Positions 23,279 to 24,367 of a stretch of 24,367 nucleotides of DNA are shown here, one piece after another. The stretch is from NCBI GenBank assembly GCA_947380655.1, contig CANCRX010000179.1:1-24367 (forward strand). The letters run 5' to 3'. Every line of letters starts with the position of its first letter. The first letter of the stretch is position 1. This DNA comes from Alcaligenaceae bacterium (lineage in GTDB: Bacteria; Pseudomonadota; Gammaproteobacteria; Burkholderiales; Burkholderiaceae_B). The notes beneath the pieces are model-generated. The model searched no databases and was not told the origin of the DNA. It saw only the letters and a list, made by a program, of their open reading frames with translations. The translations under genes were made by a program, and so were the position numbers.

Positions 23279-24367
23279 TTAGTTGTAATGATCTTGACTT
23301 AATGGTGGTGCAAGCATCGCTTCAAGCTGCGAGACACAGACTTGCTTTGAAAAGTTCTCTGTCGCGTATTGTCTTCCTGCTTCACCAATTTTCTCAAAAC
23401 TATCTGCTTTCGAGATCAAATCAGTCAACACAGCCACACAAGCGTCTAAATCAGCGGAGTTAGCGGATACGCCACAATGTGCCTCTGCAATCAAAGCGTG
23501 GCCATCGCTCGCTGTATGTAAAAATGCGGCGACAGGTAGGCCTGCCGCCATGTGCCCAAGAATTTTCCCTGGAACGACTGGCGTTTGGTTTTGAGGACTT
23601 AAACAAACCAGACCAATATTGCAGGCATTTAGCAGGTCTGGATAAACATCTCTGGAAATAAATCCTTCGAATTGAACATTAGTTAGATTTTTATCTTTAG
23701 CTAACTGAGTGAGCTTTTCTTTTTCTTTACCGTCACCCACAATTAGAAACAATAGCTCAGTCTGGTTTTTCATGCGGTCTGCAATATCAAGGATGAGCTC
23801 GAGATATTGCGAAGGACCCATGACACCAGCAAACACAGCAATGTATTTTTGCTTGATATGCCATTTCTGGCGAAAGTCTACCTGTGTTCGTGTGTGTTGG
23901 GTGCCATCGTTAATAGCTGACTCAACCGCGTGATGATCAATATCGACCCAGTTATGTAATATTTTTAATTTAGATGCGATGTCAGTGTTTTGTCCCAGCA
24001 ACATTTTCTTGTTGCCCTCTGAATGCACGGTAACAATATCGGCGGTGCGGTAAACATAACGCTCCAATGCCTGAAAAAATCGAATTTGCGTAGGATTACG
24101 CAAAATACCCAAATCAATCGCATTTTGTGGAAATAAATCTTGCACATTTAATAGGTTGCGTACACCGCGACGCTTGAGCCAACTACCCACTAGTGCTAAC
24201 GGCAAAGGTGGGCTGTATACAACAACAGCCTCTGACTGAATGTTGTACTTACGTAATTTTAGTAAAAACTGCAAGGGCATGATTAGCTGAGCTAATCCGC
24301 GAACGATATAGTTAACGTTATGGTGCGGCAGGGTTTTGACACGAATGACCGTGATGCCGCCCTCAAC
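23279..24367 (-). CDS. GT4 glycosyltransferase (WbuB-like), 5' end outside window
   Basis: A cytoplasmic GT-B glycosyltransferase that adds a sugar to the growing lipid-linked repeat unit. The frame is open to the right edge (VEGGITVIRVKTLPHH at the margin), so the ATG at 24280 is not the true start; about 362 residues are visible of an expected 390-420. The visible N-terminal half has VVVYSPPLPLALVG and NVQDLFPQNAIDLG. The C-terminal half has VFAGVMGPSQYLE, FLIVGDGKEKEKL and the donor-binding region SPQNQTPVVPGKILGHMAAG. The wording of this last region resembles WbuB-type FucNAc transferases, where the first Glu of the usual E-x7-E motif is also replaced. The sugar is therefore only a guess. 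The downstream acyltransferase starts within 25 nt. Confidence 0.88.
   Translation of the reverse strand, partial: VEGGITVIRVKTLPHHNVNYIVRGLAQLIMPLQFLLKLRKYNIQSEAVVVYSPPLPLALVGSWLKRRGVRNLLNVQDLFPQNAIDLGILRNPTQIRFFQALERYVYRTADIVTVHSEGNKKMLLGQNTDIASKLKILHNWVDIDHHAVESAINDGTQHTRTQVDFRQKWHIKQKYIAVFAGVMGPSQYLELILDIADRMKNQTELLFLIVGDGKEKEKLTQLAKDKNLTNVQFEGFISRDVYPDLLNACNIGLVCLSPQNQTPVVPGKILGHMAAGLPVAAFLHTASDGHALIAEAHCGVSANSADLDACVAVLTDLISKADSFEKIGEAGRQYATENFSKQVCVSQLEAMLAPPLSQDHYN

Overview
The window looks like a chromosomal piece of a betaproteobacterium, most likely Burkholderiales. The orphan Bug/TctC-type periplasmic binding protein and the DinB-family remnant upstream of it are typical of that group. 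No ribosomal or other marker gene is present, so the genus stays open. No rRNA, tRNA, CRISPR array or insertion sequence was seen.

Region 1 (1-4918) is background chromosome: the 3' part of an MFS transporter, a MurG-like glycosyltransferase, an Nramp-related transporter with altered metal-site residues, and on the minus strand the Bug protein preceded by a frameshifted DinB-family remnant.

Region 2 (4919-24367) is a surface-polysaccharide or glycan-decoration locus. It opens with wecB (UDP-GlcNAc 2-epimerase) overlapping a YbaK-type tRNA deacylase gene. A conspicuously AT-rich block follows (about 6.7-14.7 kb). It holds four large multi-pass proteins that look like GT-C glycosyltransferases (two minus, two plus, diverging from about 10.0-10.37 kb) and a PIG-L-type deacetylase. 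Two of the four (8299-9954 and 13046-14680) are clear paralogues.

Region 3 (14652-19889, minus) is a tight six-gene operon: KASIII, acyl carrier protein, second KASIII, SDR reductase, Rieske oxygenase, GNAT acyltransferase. The order suggests that a short custom acyl group is built on a dedicated ACP, reduced, possibly oxidised, and transferred, probably onto an amino sugar. This is the most unusual part of the window.

Region 4 (19903-22247, plus) starts from a good sigma70-like promoter. It encodes a polyprenyl-phosphate sugar synthase (GT2), a four-helix EamA/ArnE-like flippase subunit and a methyltransferase. The GT2 and flippase could supply lipid-linked sugars to the GT-C enzymes on the periplasmic side. 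Region 5 (22223 to the right edge, minus) has a membrane acyltransferase-3 and a truncated GT4 glycosyltransferase.

Working model (inference): WecB and unseen genes make N-acetyl sugars, GT4 enzymes assemble the cytoplasmic repeat, and the GT2/flippase/GT-C route adds periplasmic branches. The acyl operon, acyltransferase-3, methyltransferase and deacetylase would add non-sugar decoration.
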